Assembly (NCBI RefSeq): GCF_003457605.1
Contig: NZ_QRAN01000020.1
Coordinates: 1-64,000 of the forward strand
Origin: Seongchinamella sediminis
GTDB lineage: Bacteria > Pseudomonadota > Gammaproteobacteria > Pseudomonadales > Halieaceae
Length of the DNA stretch: 64,000 nt
Reading direction: 5' to 3'
Shown one piece after another: positions 8,621-16,355 of the stretch. Positions within the stretch are counted from its first letter, which is position 1. Every line of letters begins with the position of its first letter. The translations under genes were made by a program, and so were the position numbers. The notes under the pieces were generated by a model. That model saw only the letters and a program-made list of their open reading frames with translations, searched no databases and had not been told where the DNA came from.

Positions 8621-9738
8621 TCACAGGTGCCACCGGCGCCGTTGGCAGTGCGGTCGTACCGGTTTTCCTCGAGGATCCGGCTACGACAGTGTACCTGCTT
8701 ATGCGCGCAGACTCGGAGGCGCACCTGCAGCAGCGTCTGCGGGACTTGCTGGCCTTCTGGCAGCCTGAAATGAAAGTCGACGAGGCATTGCTGGCGCGGA
8801 TAAGACCCCTGCGTGGGGATGTATCCGAACCGCGCCTGGGTCTCACCAGTGACGAGTATGAAACACTCGCCGGCGAGCTGACCCATATCGTTCACAGTGC
8901 CGCAAACGTAAAGATGAACATGTCGTCTGAAGAGGCGCGTAAAATTTCTGTCGATTCCGCAAGGGAGATAGCGGCGCTGGCAGAGGCTTGCCAGGCTAAT
9001 GGCCAGTTCTGCAAACTCGAATATATCAGCACAATCGGCGTTGCCGGCAGACTGCGCGGCCTTGTGCCTGAGCGGCCGCTAAGCGAGCCGCGTGAGTTCC
9101 ACAACACTTACGAGTCCTCCAAGGCGGAGGCGGAGGCCTTTATCCTGGGGAGAATGGAGGCGGGGCTGCCGGCCACCGTTCACCGGCCCAGTATGGTGGT
9201 AGGGGACTCGAGGACGGGCAAGATCATTCATTTCCAGGTCTTTTACCACCTGTGCACCTTCCTGTCTGGTCGGCATACTCACGGCGTCCTGCCCAACCTC
9301 GAGGGGTCCTGCCTGGATATCGTTCCCTGCGACTACGTTGCGCGGGCCATTGTTGGCTCCAGCGGCCAGTTGGATTTGGTCGGTGAGATTCTTCACCTCT
9401 GCTCAGGCCCTGAACACGCGATCAGTCTGACAGATCTCCAGGCTAGGGTGGCAAAAACATTCTCCGAAAACGGAACAGCGCCCCGGACAGTGACGGTGCC
9501 TGCTGCCATGTTCAAATTACTGGTATCAGGCTTGGGTCTGGTTGCGGGAATAAAGGGAGCGCGTTCTCTGGGTGCTTTATCCATTCTGCTGGACTATCTG
9601 GAGGAGTCCAGGGTGCAATTCTTTGATAGCACGCAAACGAGGGCCCTGCTTGCTCGCCAAGGGATTACCCTGCCGCCTGCGGAGACCTATGTGCAGGGCG
9701 TACTTCGTTACTATCTGCAGTCCAAATACCCTGGTTGA
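8599..9738 (+). CDS. thioester-reductase-like SDR (NAD-binding 4 family)
   Basis: A 379-residue extended short-chain reductase with the nucleotide loop GATGAVG (residues 9-15), the active-site pair YESSK (about 170-174) and the upstream Ser/Thr in YISTIG. The fold matches the male-sterility/thioester reductase family that reduces acyl-CoA or acyl carrier thioesters to aldehydes. Its gene overlaps that of the acyl-CoA ligase, which points to a ligase-reductase relay: fatty acid to acyl-CoA to fatty aldehyde or alcohol. No carrier-protein domain is present. The final product is unknown. Confidence 0.8.
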   Translation: MPERIVLITGATGAVGSAVVPVFLEDPATTVYLLMRADSEAHLQQRLRDLLAFWQPEMKVDEALLARIRPLRGDVSEPRLGLTSDEYETLAGELTHIVHSAANVKMNMSSEEARKISVDSAREIAALAEACQANGQFCKLEYISTIGVAGRLRGLVPERPLSEPREFHNTYESSKAEAEAFILGRMEAGLPATVHRPSMVVGDSRTGKIIHFQVFYHLCTFLSGRHTHGVLPNLEGSCLDIVPCDYVARAIVGSSGQLDLVGEILHLCSGPEHAISLTDLQARVAKTFSENGTAPRTVTVPAAMFKLLVSGLGLVAGIKGARSLGALSILLDYLEESRVQFFDSTQTRALLARQGITLPPAETYVQGVLRYYLQSKYPG

Positions 9739-10125
9739 ACTGGCGTTGCTCCTGGTTTGCGGCGAAGGACGGTTGAGAGCCATTGTGGACGCTTCAAGAG
9801 CCAGCGGAAATGCACTACCTGGTAGAGTAGGGTAAGCCTGGTAGGCAAACCGAAGTACGATTTCAGGAGGGTAGGGGGCTATTGGCGCAGTGTAACACTC
9901 TCCAGGGCGCTAATCTGTCCGACCCTCTTCGTCAAATGAGGCCGTGATTCTGTCAGAAATTTTTACAAACTACAGTCGCCAGCTTGTGTCACGCATTGAT
10001 GAGAGAACACTAAATGCCATTAAAAACATATGGTTAGCAATTTTTTAAGGTTCTTGGCACGCACCGTGCATATGTATGAGCAAGCTCGCATTTCGAGCGC
10101 TTTTACCAAAACTAGGAGAATTGCT
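9739..10125. other. 387-base intergenic region before the PEP-CTERM gene
   Basis: No gene is supported between the reductase and the PEP-CTERM gene. The only clear element is the sigma-54-type promoter at 10055-10071. An ATG at 10030 is in frame with the downstream gene but lies upstream of that promoter and lacks a ribosome binding site. Confidence 0.5.
10055..10071 (+). promoter_or_regulatory. sigma-54-type promoter of PEP-CTERM protein gene
   Basis: TTGGCACG (with GG at 10056-10057) and GTGCAT (with GC at 10068-10069), separated by exactly 10 bases, matching the TGGCACG-N4-TTGCA consensus except one T. It lies about 55 bases before the ATG at 10126. PrsR, the sigma-54 activator encoded at 25574-26926, is the expected regulator. 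Confidence 0.7.
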
Positions 10126-10986
10126 ATGTTCACGTTCAAGCCTCGCGCAGCCCTTGCTGCTATTGCTTTAGGCTTCGGGGCGTTGTCGCTGAGCGGCGCT
10201 GCGAATGCATTTAATATATATGAACCCGTTACGGGCTTTGAAGACGATAACCTGGAGTACCTGAGCGTCGACCTTGACGGGGATGGTAACTTGGATGTTG
10301 GAGACCAGTTGCGAGGAGTGGTTGAGTTCACCAAGATTTTCGGCGTATTTGGCGGCGGATCGAATGTGCCGAATCCCGAGCTGACGGGGATTTTTGAGTT
10401 CCAGGTTGCGGATAAGATTGACCTGGGTAACGGTCTCTTCAACTACGCTTTCGCGCCAACCGCCGCGTTCCAGGCAACCTATGGGGCGGGTGCGATGATT
10501 GCCATGTTCGAGGGCGGCGGGGATCTTGATGTTGTAACGCCGAACTGTGCAACCATTGCGGCCTGTGAGACACTTGCCACCGATGGTGCCTTCCAGATGA
10601 CACTCGGCTACGCTGACGCGGATGATATCTGGTTTACTCTGGGTGCACGCGAGGACATATTTAACGTTGCAAATATTCCGGCCTCGACTTCCGTAGGCGA
10701 GAATGAGTACTTTCTCAGTATCTTGGATAACCAGACCGGATACGACTATGCGCAACAGGACATCAGTTTAATTACTGGTGGGGTATGTGTGGATGATTGC
10801 CTGGTTGACGTGATTGGCTCAGGGCAGTCACTTGGTGGTCAAGGGCTCGCGAACGGTTATCAGATCCGCAGTGATATTGACGCCCAAATAGCATTTATTG
10901 CGGTCCCCGAGCCTGGCACTTTGGCTCTGACTGGTCTCGCCTTGCTTGGACTTGGTCTGACCCGTCGCCGTAAAATAGCGGGTTAG
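10126..10986 (+). CDS. PEP-CTERM sorting domain protein (exosortase A substrate)
   Basis: A 286-residue secreted protein. The ATG at 10126 is chosen for its AGGAGA ribosome binding site; it gives a clean signal peptide (MFTFKPRAALAAIALGFGAL, cleavage after AANA). The C-terminus is a textbook PEP-CTERM: VPEPGTLA, a hydrophobic helix LTGLALLGLGL, then TRRRK. The mature part is acidic and Gly/Asp-rich with four Cys (ATIAACET, VCVDDCLV), and I do not recognise a domain in it. XrtA is expected to cleave at the PEP motif and release or attach the protein at the envelope. A sigma-54 promoter precedes the gene and a strong terminator follows it, so it is a single-gene unit. Confidence 0.92.
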   Translation: MFTFKPRAALAAIALGFGALSLSGAANAFNIYEPVTGFEDDNLEYLSVDLDGDGNLDVGDQLRGVVEFTKIFGVFGGGSNVPNPELTGIFEFQVADKIDLGNGLFNYAFAPTAAFQATYGAGAMIAMFEGGGDLDVVTPNCATIAACETLATDGAFQMTLGYADADDIWFTLGAREDIFNVANIPASTSVGENEYFLSILDNQTGYDYAQQDISLITGGVCVDDCLVDVIGSGQSLGGQGLANGYQIRSDIDAQIAFIAVPEPGTLALTGLALLGLGLTRRRKIAG

Positions 10987-11023
10987 TAATTTCTGGCAGA
11001 ATTTCTGCCCCGGAAGGCTTAAG

Positions 11024-11054
11024 AAAGGTGTGGCACTGTGCCACACCTTTTTTT
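11024..11054 (+). terminator. rho-independent terminator after the PEP-CTERM gene
   Basis: An 11-bp perfect stem AAAGGTGTGGC / GCCACACCTTT with a 5-base loop, followed by further Ts (seven in a row including the stem end). It starts 38 bases after the stop codon. Confidence 0.9.
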
Positions 11055-11500
11055 GTGCTGCTCTTATGAGACGAGCGATTACCTGGTCTAACTGGATGCT
11101 TCCAGGTCAAAGAATTCCAATCAATCAAGAGTGATCTCACCTGTCCGCCGGGGGTAGGCAAGGGCAGGTAGAGGGACTGAGCCAAAGCAAGCAGAGCCTC
11201 CAGGTCGGCTGACCCCCTCTCCATCCTGTTCGCCTCCGCAGACCTCGTTCCTGGATGATCATCGGCGTGCAGCCTTCTCTCACTATTGCTGATGACAAAC
11301 AAGGTCATATCCGACCCGGTACACACCCGAACCCGGCGAGTGATAAATGCTGCCGGTTGGCTTAAGAGCATAAGCAAGGTGGTGGTTTGCCGGGTTGCCC
11401 AATTCCTGCTCCCATTCCACTGGGCCGGCGCTTGCGGTTTCAGTATGCCCAGCGTGGCGACCAGCGCACTGCGCAGCCGCCATAGCAGGCATCTTTCTTC
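11055..11500. other. 446-base region without a recognisable gene
   Basis: Lies between the terminator and the stop of prsT. Short open frames on both strands look random, with no ribosome binding site and no familiar motif. It could contain the 3' untranslated region of prsT. Confidence 0.4.
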
Positions 11501-14266
11501 CTACCGGACCAGTTTGGCGAGTAGCTCCTCAGCTTCCGCCCGCTCGGGGAACCTGGCGGCGCTGCTGCCAAGGAGTGCCTGCAGTGTCACAATGGCTTGG
11601 TCATTGTCTCCCAGCGCTGACTCGATCATCGCCTTGTGGTAGCTGATGGTGGGGTTGCCCGGCGCCGCAGTCAGGGCACGCTGGATGTTGCGATAGGCGA
11701 CGCGGTGCTCACCATTGAGGTGTTCGATCACGGCCAGTGTATCGAGCACTGCAGCCTGCTCTGGCGCCAACTTGGCAGCCTTGCGAATGTACTCCAGTGC
11801 TCGGCTACTGTCCTCGAGCCGCAGGTTCCACGCCAGGTTGTTGAGGGCATCGATATTGTCCGGTTCGACATCCAGAACGGCCTGGTACTGCGCGTTTGCG
11901 GCCCGGGTATCGCCTTCGAGGAGCAGGTATCTCGCAAGTTTAAGACGCACCAGCGTATCGCCGGGGTGTTCCGAGAGCCAGTCATGGAGCAGCTTCCACG
12001 CCCGGTCCTGCCTCCCGGCTGCTCTCTGCAGGACTGCCAGTTCCAGCACCGTCTGGGTTGAGGGGCCAGCCGCGTAGGCACTCTCGGCGAACTTGGCCGC
12101 ATCGGCGGCATCGCCGGTTCTTCGCGCAGCCAAAGCCTGGAGGCGGAGGACTTCAGTTGACTCCGGGGCAATCTTCACGAGCGCTTGCAGGTAGCGATCG
12201 AAATCCGCTGTCACCTGCTCTTCCATCGCCAGCCTCGCCAGCGCTGTCAGCGAAGGCACGTGAGTCGGGTCGAGCTCTACCGCGCGAAGCAGCGCCTGCT
12301 TCATCCGCGTTGCATCGCCTGAACCGCCGGCAGCTCTCGCTAGCAGATAGTGGTATTGCGCTGTCGCGGGGCTGGCTTTGAGCATCTGTCCCAGAGTCAG
12401 GTAGGCATCCTCGTACTCTCCCTGAGCAAGTTGCACCTCGGCGGTTAACTCCAGTACGGGAAGGGCCTGACGCTGCATCTCGCCCAAGGTCGCGAACAAG
12501 GGAGTCACCTTGTCGAGTTCGCCAGCGCGGAAATAGGAACGCGCCAACACCAGGCGAGGACCGAGCGCGGTAGGGTGGGCGTCAATAGCCTGTTGCAGCC
12601 GCGTGACCATTGCCTCCTGGTTTCCCTCGCTGGCCTCCAGCCACGCCAGTTGCACCAGGGTGGGTAAGTTGTCTGGATGCACCTCCAGAATCGCCCGGTA
12701 GTGGCTGCGGGCAGCCTTGGCATCGCCGGAATCCAGTGACATTTTCCCCAGGCTGAGGTTGGCGGCCGGGTCGCCGGGGGCGAGTTCCAGGGCACCGGCG
12801 AAGGCGTCGCTGGCCTCGCCGGTCCTCTCTGCGGCCAGGTAGGCCCTTCCCAGTAAGTTGTAGGCCAAAACTTTGTTGGGGTGGCTTTCTTGGTACGCTT
12901 TAGCCGCCGCTACCGCACCCTCGAAATTCTCGTTGCGCAACTCGTTCATCACCAGCAGAATCTCCGCCTGCTGGAACTCCGGGTCGATCGCCAACGCGGC
13001 CTCCAAGTGCCGCCCGGCTTCCTCTGGCGTGCCCGGCGTCATAAGCGCCAAGCGCACCTGGGCCTCGGGTGAATCGGGTTGAAGCTCTGCGATTCTGGCC
13101 AGCAAGTCGAGACCCTGGTCCGCCTTGCCGTCCAGCAAAAGGGCATTGGCCATCAGGTTCAGCGCGCCGATGTCATTTGGTTGCGCGTCAATCACGGGCT
13201 GTAGCAGCTCCTGTACCTCGCGGGGCTGACGCTGCTTCAGGCGGATGTTGGCCAGCAGCTTTCTGCCTTGCACGCTATTTGGGGCTAAACTAACGTAACG
13301 GGTAGCAGCGTTGGCGGCCTGGTCCAGGTTACCCTCAATGAAATGAGCACTACCCAGATAAAAAAGCACGCGGGGAAGCTGGTCTGCGGCGGGTTCCGCG
13401 AGAGAGAGCGCGCTGATGGCTGCCGCATAGTCCCTGCCCTGAAAGTCGATCAGCCCCTGGATGTAATTGCCGGCGGGGCTTGTCGCTGAAGTCTTAAGCA
13501 GGCTCGCCGCATCTGCACGAGCGGACTCGACCTCCCCTAGCTGCAGGTTGACTAGCCCCCGCTTGAATCGGACATTGTCAGAGTGTGGTGCATGTTTGAT
13601 CGCCTTGCCAAAGGCGTCCCGGGCCTCTGCCAGCTCCTGCCGTTGCAACAGGAGTTCGCCCTTCAGGTTCCAGGCGTCTGCCTCGTCGGGCGCTGCTTCC
13701 AAGACCTCCTCCAGTACGATGAGAGCTCCCGTGGAATCGCCCTGCATGGCAAAAATCCGCGCCTCCACCAGCTTTACCTCGACAGATTCCGGGGCTCTTT
13801 CCAGTGCGTGTTCGACCAGGCTGGCAGCCCGCCCGGAGTCGCCCAGTGCCGTCGACGCCATTGCCTTGGACGCCAGGATGTCGGCAGCTGCGAGGGGGGG
13901 CAGGTCGTCGTATTCGAACGCGAAGACCTCAGCGTACTTCCCCTGGCTTAGCAAGGCCCGGGCCAGAGCGGGGCGCACATCTTTCTCTGACCAGCCCAAC
14001 TCCCGGGCCTGGCGCAATTCCTTGTCGGCCAATAAAATCTCGCCGGTATCCAGGTAGAGCTTGCCCAACAACCAGCGCGCCTCCGCAGCGTCTGTATCTA
14101 GGCGTAGCGCATTCTTGAGTTCTATGGCAGCGGCCTTGTAGGAAGACGCTTCCAGGTGCTGCCGGGCCTTCTCGATATACTGATCGCTCGACTCCGAACC
14201 ACCGCAGGAGGCGAGAGCTGACAGAAAGGCAAAAATCAATAGGCGTCGCATCATCACTCCGGACAA
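11501..14266 (-). CDS. prsT: XrtA/PEP-CTERM system TPR-repeat lipoprotein PrsT
   Basis: A 921-residue protein made almost wholly of tetratricopeptide repeats after a lipoprotein signal peptide (lipobox LASC, Cys about residue 21). Repeat signatures such as A..LLG..YL..G....A...F..AL...P recur about every 34 residues from 30 to the end. It matches PrsT (TIGR02917), the giant TPR lipoprotein that marks exosortase A systems and is usually found near prsK and prsR. Here it lies about 11 kb from them. A role as a periplasmic or outer-membrane scaffold for EPS or PEP-CTERM protein export is inferred; its biochemical function is not established. Confidence 0.92.
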   Translation of the reverse strand: MSGVMMRRLLIFAFLSALASCGGSESSDQYIEKARQHLEASSYKAAAIELKNALRLDTDAAEARWLLGKLYLDTGEILLADKELRQARELGWSEKDVRPALARALLSQGKYAEVFAFEYDDLPPLAAADILASKAMASTALGDSGRAASLVEHALERAPESVEVKLVEARIFAMQGDSTGALIVLEEVLEAAPDEADAWNLKGELLLQRQELAEARDAFGKAIKHAPHSDNVRFKRGLVNLQLGEVESARADAASLLKTSATSPAGNYIQGLIDFQGRDYAAAISALSLAEPAADQLPRVLFYLGSAHFIEGNLDQAANAATRYVSLAPNSVQGRKLLANIRLKQRQPREVQELLQPVIDAQPNDIGALNLMANALLLDGKADQGLDLLARIAELQPDSPEAQVRLALMTPGTPEEAGRHLEAALAIDPEFQQAEILLVMNELRNENFEGAVAAAKAYQESHPNKVLAYNLLGRAYLAAERTGEASDAFAGALELAPGDPAANLSLGKMSLDSGDAKAARSHYRAILEVHPDNLPTLVQLAWLEASEGNQEAMVTRLQQAIDAHPTALGPRLVLARSYFRAGELDKVTPLFATLGEMQRQALPVLELTAEVQLAQGEYEDAYLTLGQMLKASPATAQYHYLLARAAGGSGDATRMKQALLRAVELDPTHVPSLTALARLAMEEQVTADFDRYLQALVKIAPESTEVLRLQALAARRTGDAADAAKFAESAYAAGPSTQTVLELAVLQRAAGRQDRAWKLLHDWLSEHPGDTLVRLKLARYLLLEGDTRAANAQYQAVLDVEPDNIDALNNLAWNLRLEDSSRALEYIRKAAKLAPEQAAVLDTLAVIEHLNGEHRVAYRNIQRALTAAPGNPTISYHKAMIESALGDNDQAIVTLQALLGSSAARFPERAEAEELLAKLVR

Positions 14267-14649
14267 TTGCTAGAGGTTTGTTAATCTAACCCGAACAGGT
14301 GGGGTATGTCGATGAACCAGTTCGCAGTTTCAAGCTTCTGTTAATCCTCCAGGCGATATCTGGTCGACGCCGTTTGCGGGTATCACAAATTCCTTGCTGG
14401 TGGCATGAACAATGTGTTGTGGGCAGTGTCGTTGTGATATCTTCAGGCCGGCCGGTCTTTTTGGCTTGTGTAGCGGTTTGGCTAATAAAGATTCTACAAT
14501 CCGGTTGGCTTCTTTCAAGAAATACATGCGCGTGATCACGTAGGCGATTTGCGCAGTGACTGACATCGCTAGGGGCAGAGGACTGACATCTATGTTTGGA
14601 TCAGTTGCCTCTTAATGCGAAATCTGGATACGACACAGGAGAGACAAAC
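14267..14649. other. 383-base divergent intergenic region
   Basis: Separates prsT (minus) from the flavoenzyme gene (plus). No gene is supported, and no strong sigma-70 or sigma-54 match was found on either strand. One weak GG-N10-GC spacing facing prsT has no flanking consensus and was not counted. Confidence 0.35.
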
Positions 14650-16293
14650 ATGGCGGTATCCCAACTGCCTGCTGCACTGGTAGAGCGACTTTGCACCCAG
14701 CTTGGCCCCGAAAATGTCGTTGTAGAAGGGGATCAATTGGAAGAAATCTCTCGCACCTGCATTCCCTATCGGCAATATCCTGCAGCGGCGGTGTATCCCT
14801 GTTCTGTAGAGCAGGTCAGCGAATTAGTGAAAGCGGCCGCGGAGTATAACGTGCCCGTGTGGCCGGTAAGCACGGGTAAAAACTGGGGCTACGGGGAGAA
14901 GATTGCCTGCTATCCCGGTGGCATTACCCTGGTACTCGAGCGAATGAATAAAATTCATTTTGTCGACGAAGAACTGGGCTATGCCGTTATAGAGCCAGGC
15001 GTCACCTATCAGCAACTCAGCGATCACCTGCGGGAGAGCGGATCGCGGTTCTGGTCTGACTCCGCCGGTACCACCCGTTTTGCCAGCGTACTGGGTAATG
15101 CGCTTGATAAGGGGCGTGGACTGACGCCCTATGCTGATCACTTTGGTTGCCTGTGTGGAATGGATGTCGTGCTGCCGGATGGTAGTCTGCTTGAAACCGG
15201 TGGTGGTCCGCAGGGCAACAATGAGGTGAGGCATACCTATAAGTGGGGCGTGGGCCCGTATATGGATGGCCTTTTTGTCCAGTCCAACCTGGGGGTCGTC
15301 GTCCAGGCCGGTATCTGGCTAATGCCCGAGCCAGAGCAATTTGATTTTGCAGTGTTTGAATACACGGCACCTGACGATAAATACGGCGCCTTTATCGATG
15401 ATATGCGTGAGTTGGTGTTTCAGGGCGCGCTTCGCTCCCACCCTCATATTGCCAACGACTTCGCCATGATGTGTATTCTTTCGCAATATCCTTTCGAATT
15501 GTTACAGGGTGCCCGAAGCCTTAACGCCGAGGGTGCCGAGACCTGGAGAAATAAGCAGGGCGTTGCCCGGTGGACCTTCGCGGCGGGATTATATGGTAGC
15601 CGCGAGGAAGTCAAATTCCAAAAGCGCACCCTGAAGCGCGTGCTGGGTAAATACGGGATTTTACGGTTCCTGGGTGCGGTAGCAAAAGACAATTGGTACG
15701 GCGCGCTTTGGCGAGTGGCAGCTCGATGGGGTAATCGCCTGTTGGGCAAGTCAGATGACCTGTACCAGTTGTTGGACCCCTCAATCAACCTTTACCGCGG
15801 AGTCCCGACGGACTATTTTGTTCGACAAGCCTATTTCAAGTCACACGACGAAAAACCGATGGAGGATATTGATCCTGCCCGGGACCAGTGTGGTTTTGTC
15901 TGGATCGGGCCGACTGTTCCATTCTCGTCCCGTCACGTGGAAAAATCCCTTGATCTGGCCAGGGCATTATTCACTGAGTACGATTTCGATTTTTTTGTGG
16001 AAGTAATAATAGAGAGTGCGCGCTCAGTCTTCCTACTGGCTGGCGTATTCTATGATCGCAATGATCCTGATGAGGAGGCGCGGGCTCTCGCCTGGTATGA
16101 GGCCATGCGCGAGACCTTTGTTGCACATGGTTACCCCCCATACCGGGCTACAACCATGAGCCAGGCACAGGCACTTGATACCAATCCGGTTGCCAGGGAC
16201 GTCCTGGCAAAAATCAAGGAGTCGATCGATCCCGCCAATGTGATCGCTCCCGGGCGTTATGGCACACCACTGCGGGTTGATACATCAGATTAA
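14650..16293 (+). CDS. VAO/PCMH-type FAD-linked oxidoreductase (4-cresol dehydrogenase / vanillyl-alcohol oxidase family)
   Basis: A 547-residue flavoenzyme. The ATG at 14650 has AGGAGA 8 bases upstream; a TTG at 14596 in frame does not. Seen: the PCMH FAD-binding domain (PVWPVSTGKNWGYGEK, residues about 70-85; GVTYQQLSDHL; the SAGTTRFASVLGNALDKGRG loop) and a C-terminal cap domain ending in NVIAPGRYG. This layout is that of the p-cresol methylhydroxylase and eugenol/vanillyl-alcohol oxidase group, which oxidise para-alkyl phenols. No signal peptide is present and no cytochrome partner is encoded next to it. It has no obvious link to EPS or exosortase function. Confidence 0.85.
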   Translation: MAVSQLPAALVERLCTQLGPENVVVEGDQLEEISRTCIPYRQYPAAAVYPCSVEQVSELVKAAAEYNVPVWPVSTGKNWGYGEKIACYPGGITLVLERMNKIHFVDEELGYAVIEPGVTYQQLSDHLRESGSRFWSDSAGTTRFASVLGNALDKGRGLTPYADHFGCLCGMDVVLPDGSLLETGGGPQGNNEVRHTYKWGVGPYMDGLFVQSNLGVVVQAGIWLMPEPEQFDFAVFEYTAPDDKYGAFIDDMRELVFQGALRSHPHIANDFAMMCILSQYPFELLQGARSLNAEGAETWRNKQGVARWTFAAGLYGSREEVKFQKRTLKRVLGKYGILRFLGAVAKDNWYGALWRVAARWGNRLLGKSDDLYQLLDPSINLYRGVPTDYFVRQAYFKSHDEKPMEDIDPARDQCGFVWIGPTVPFSSRHVEKSLDLARALFTEYDFDFFVEVIIESARSVFLLAGVFYDRNDPDEEARALAWYEAMRETFVAHGYPPYRATTMSQAQALDTNPVARDVLAKIKESIDPANVIAPGRYGTPLRVDTSD

Positions 16294-16355
16294 GCTGCGC
16301 ATCTGGAGCAAATCTGTGCACAGCGCCAGCTTGCCTTATTGCCTGCCAGGGCCCC

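Noticed and set aside
14339-14354. Weak GG-N10-GC spacing facing prsT
   Set aside because: Only the spacing fits; flanking bases do not match the sigma-54 consensus.
14299-14566. 78-codon frames on both strands in the prsT upstream region
   Set aside because: No ribosome binding site or familiar motif; they cover the same bases.
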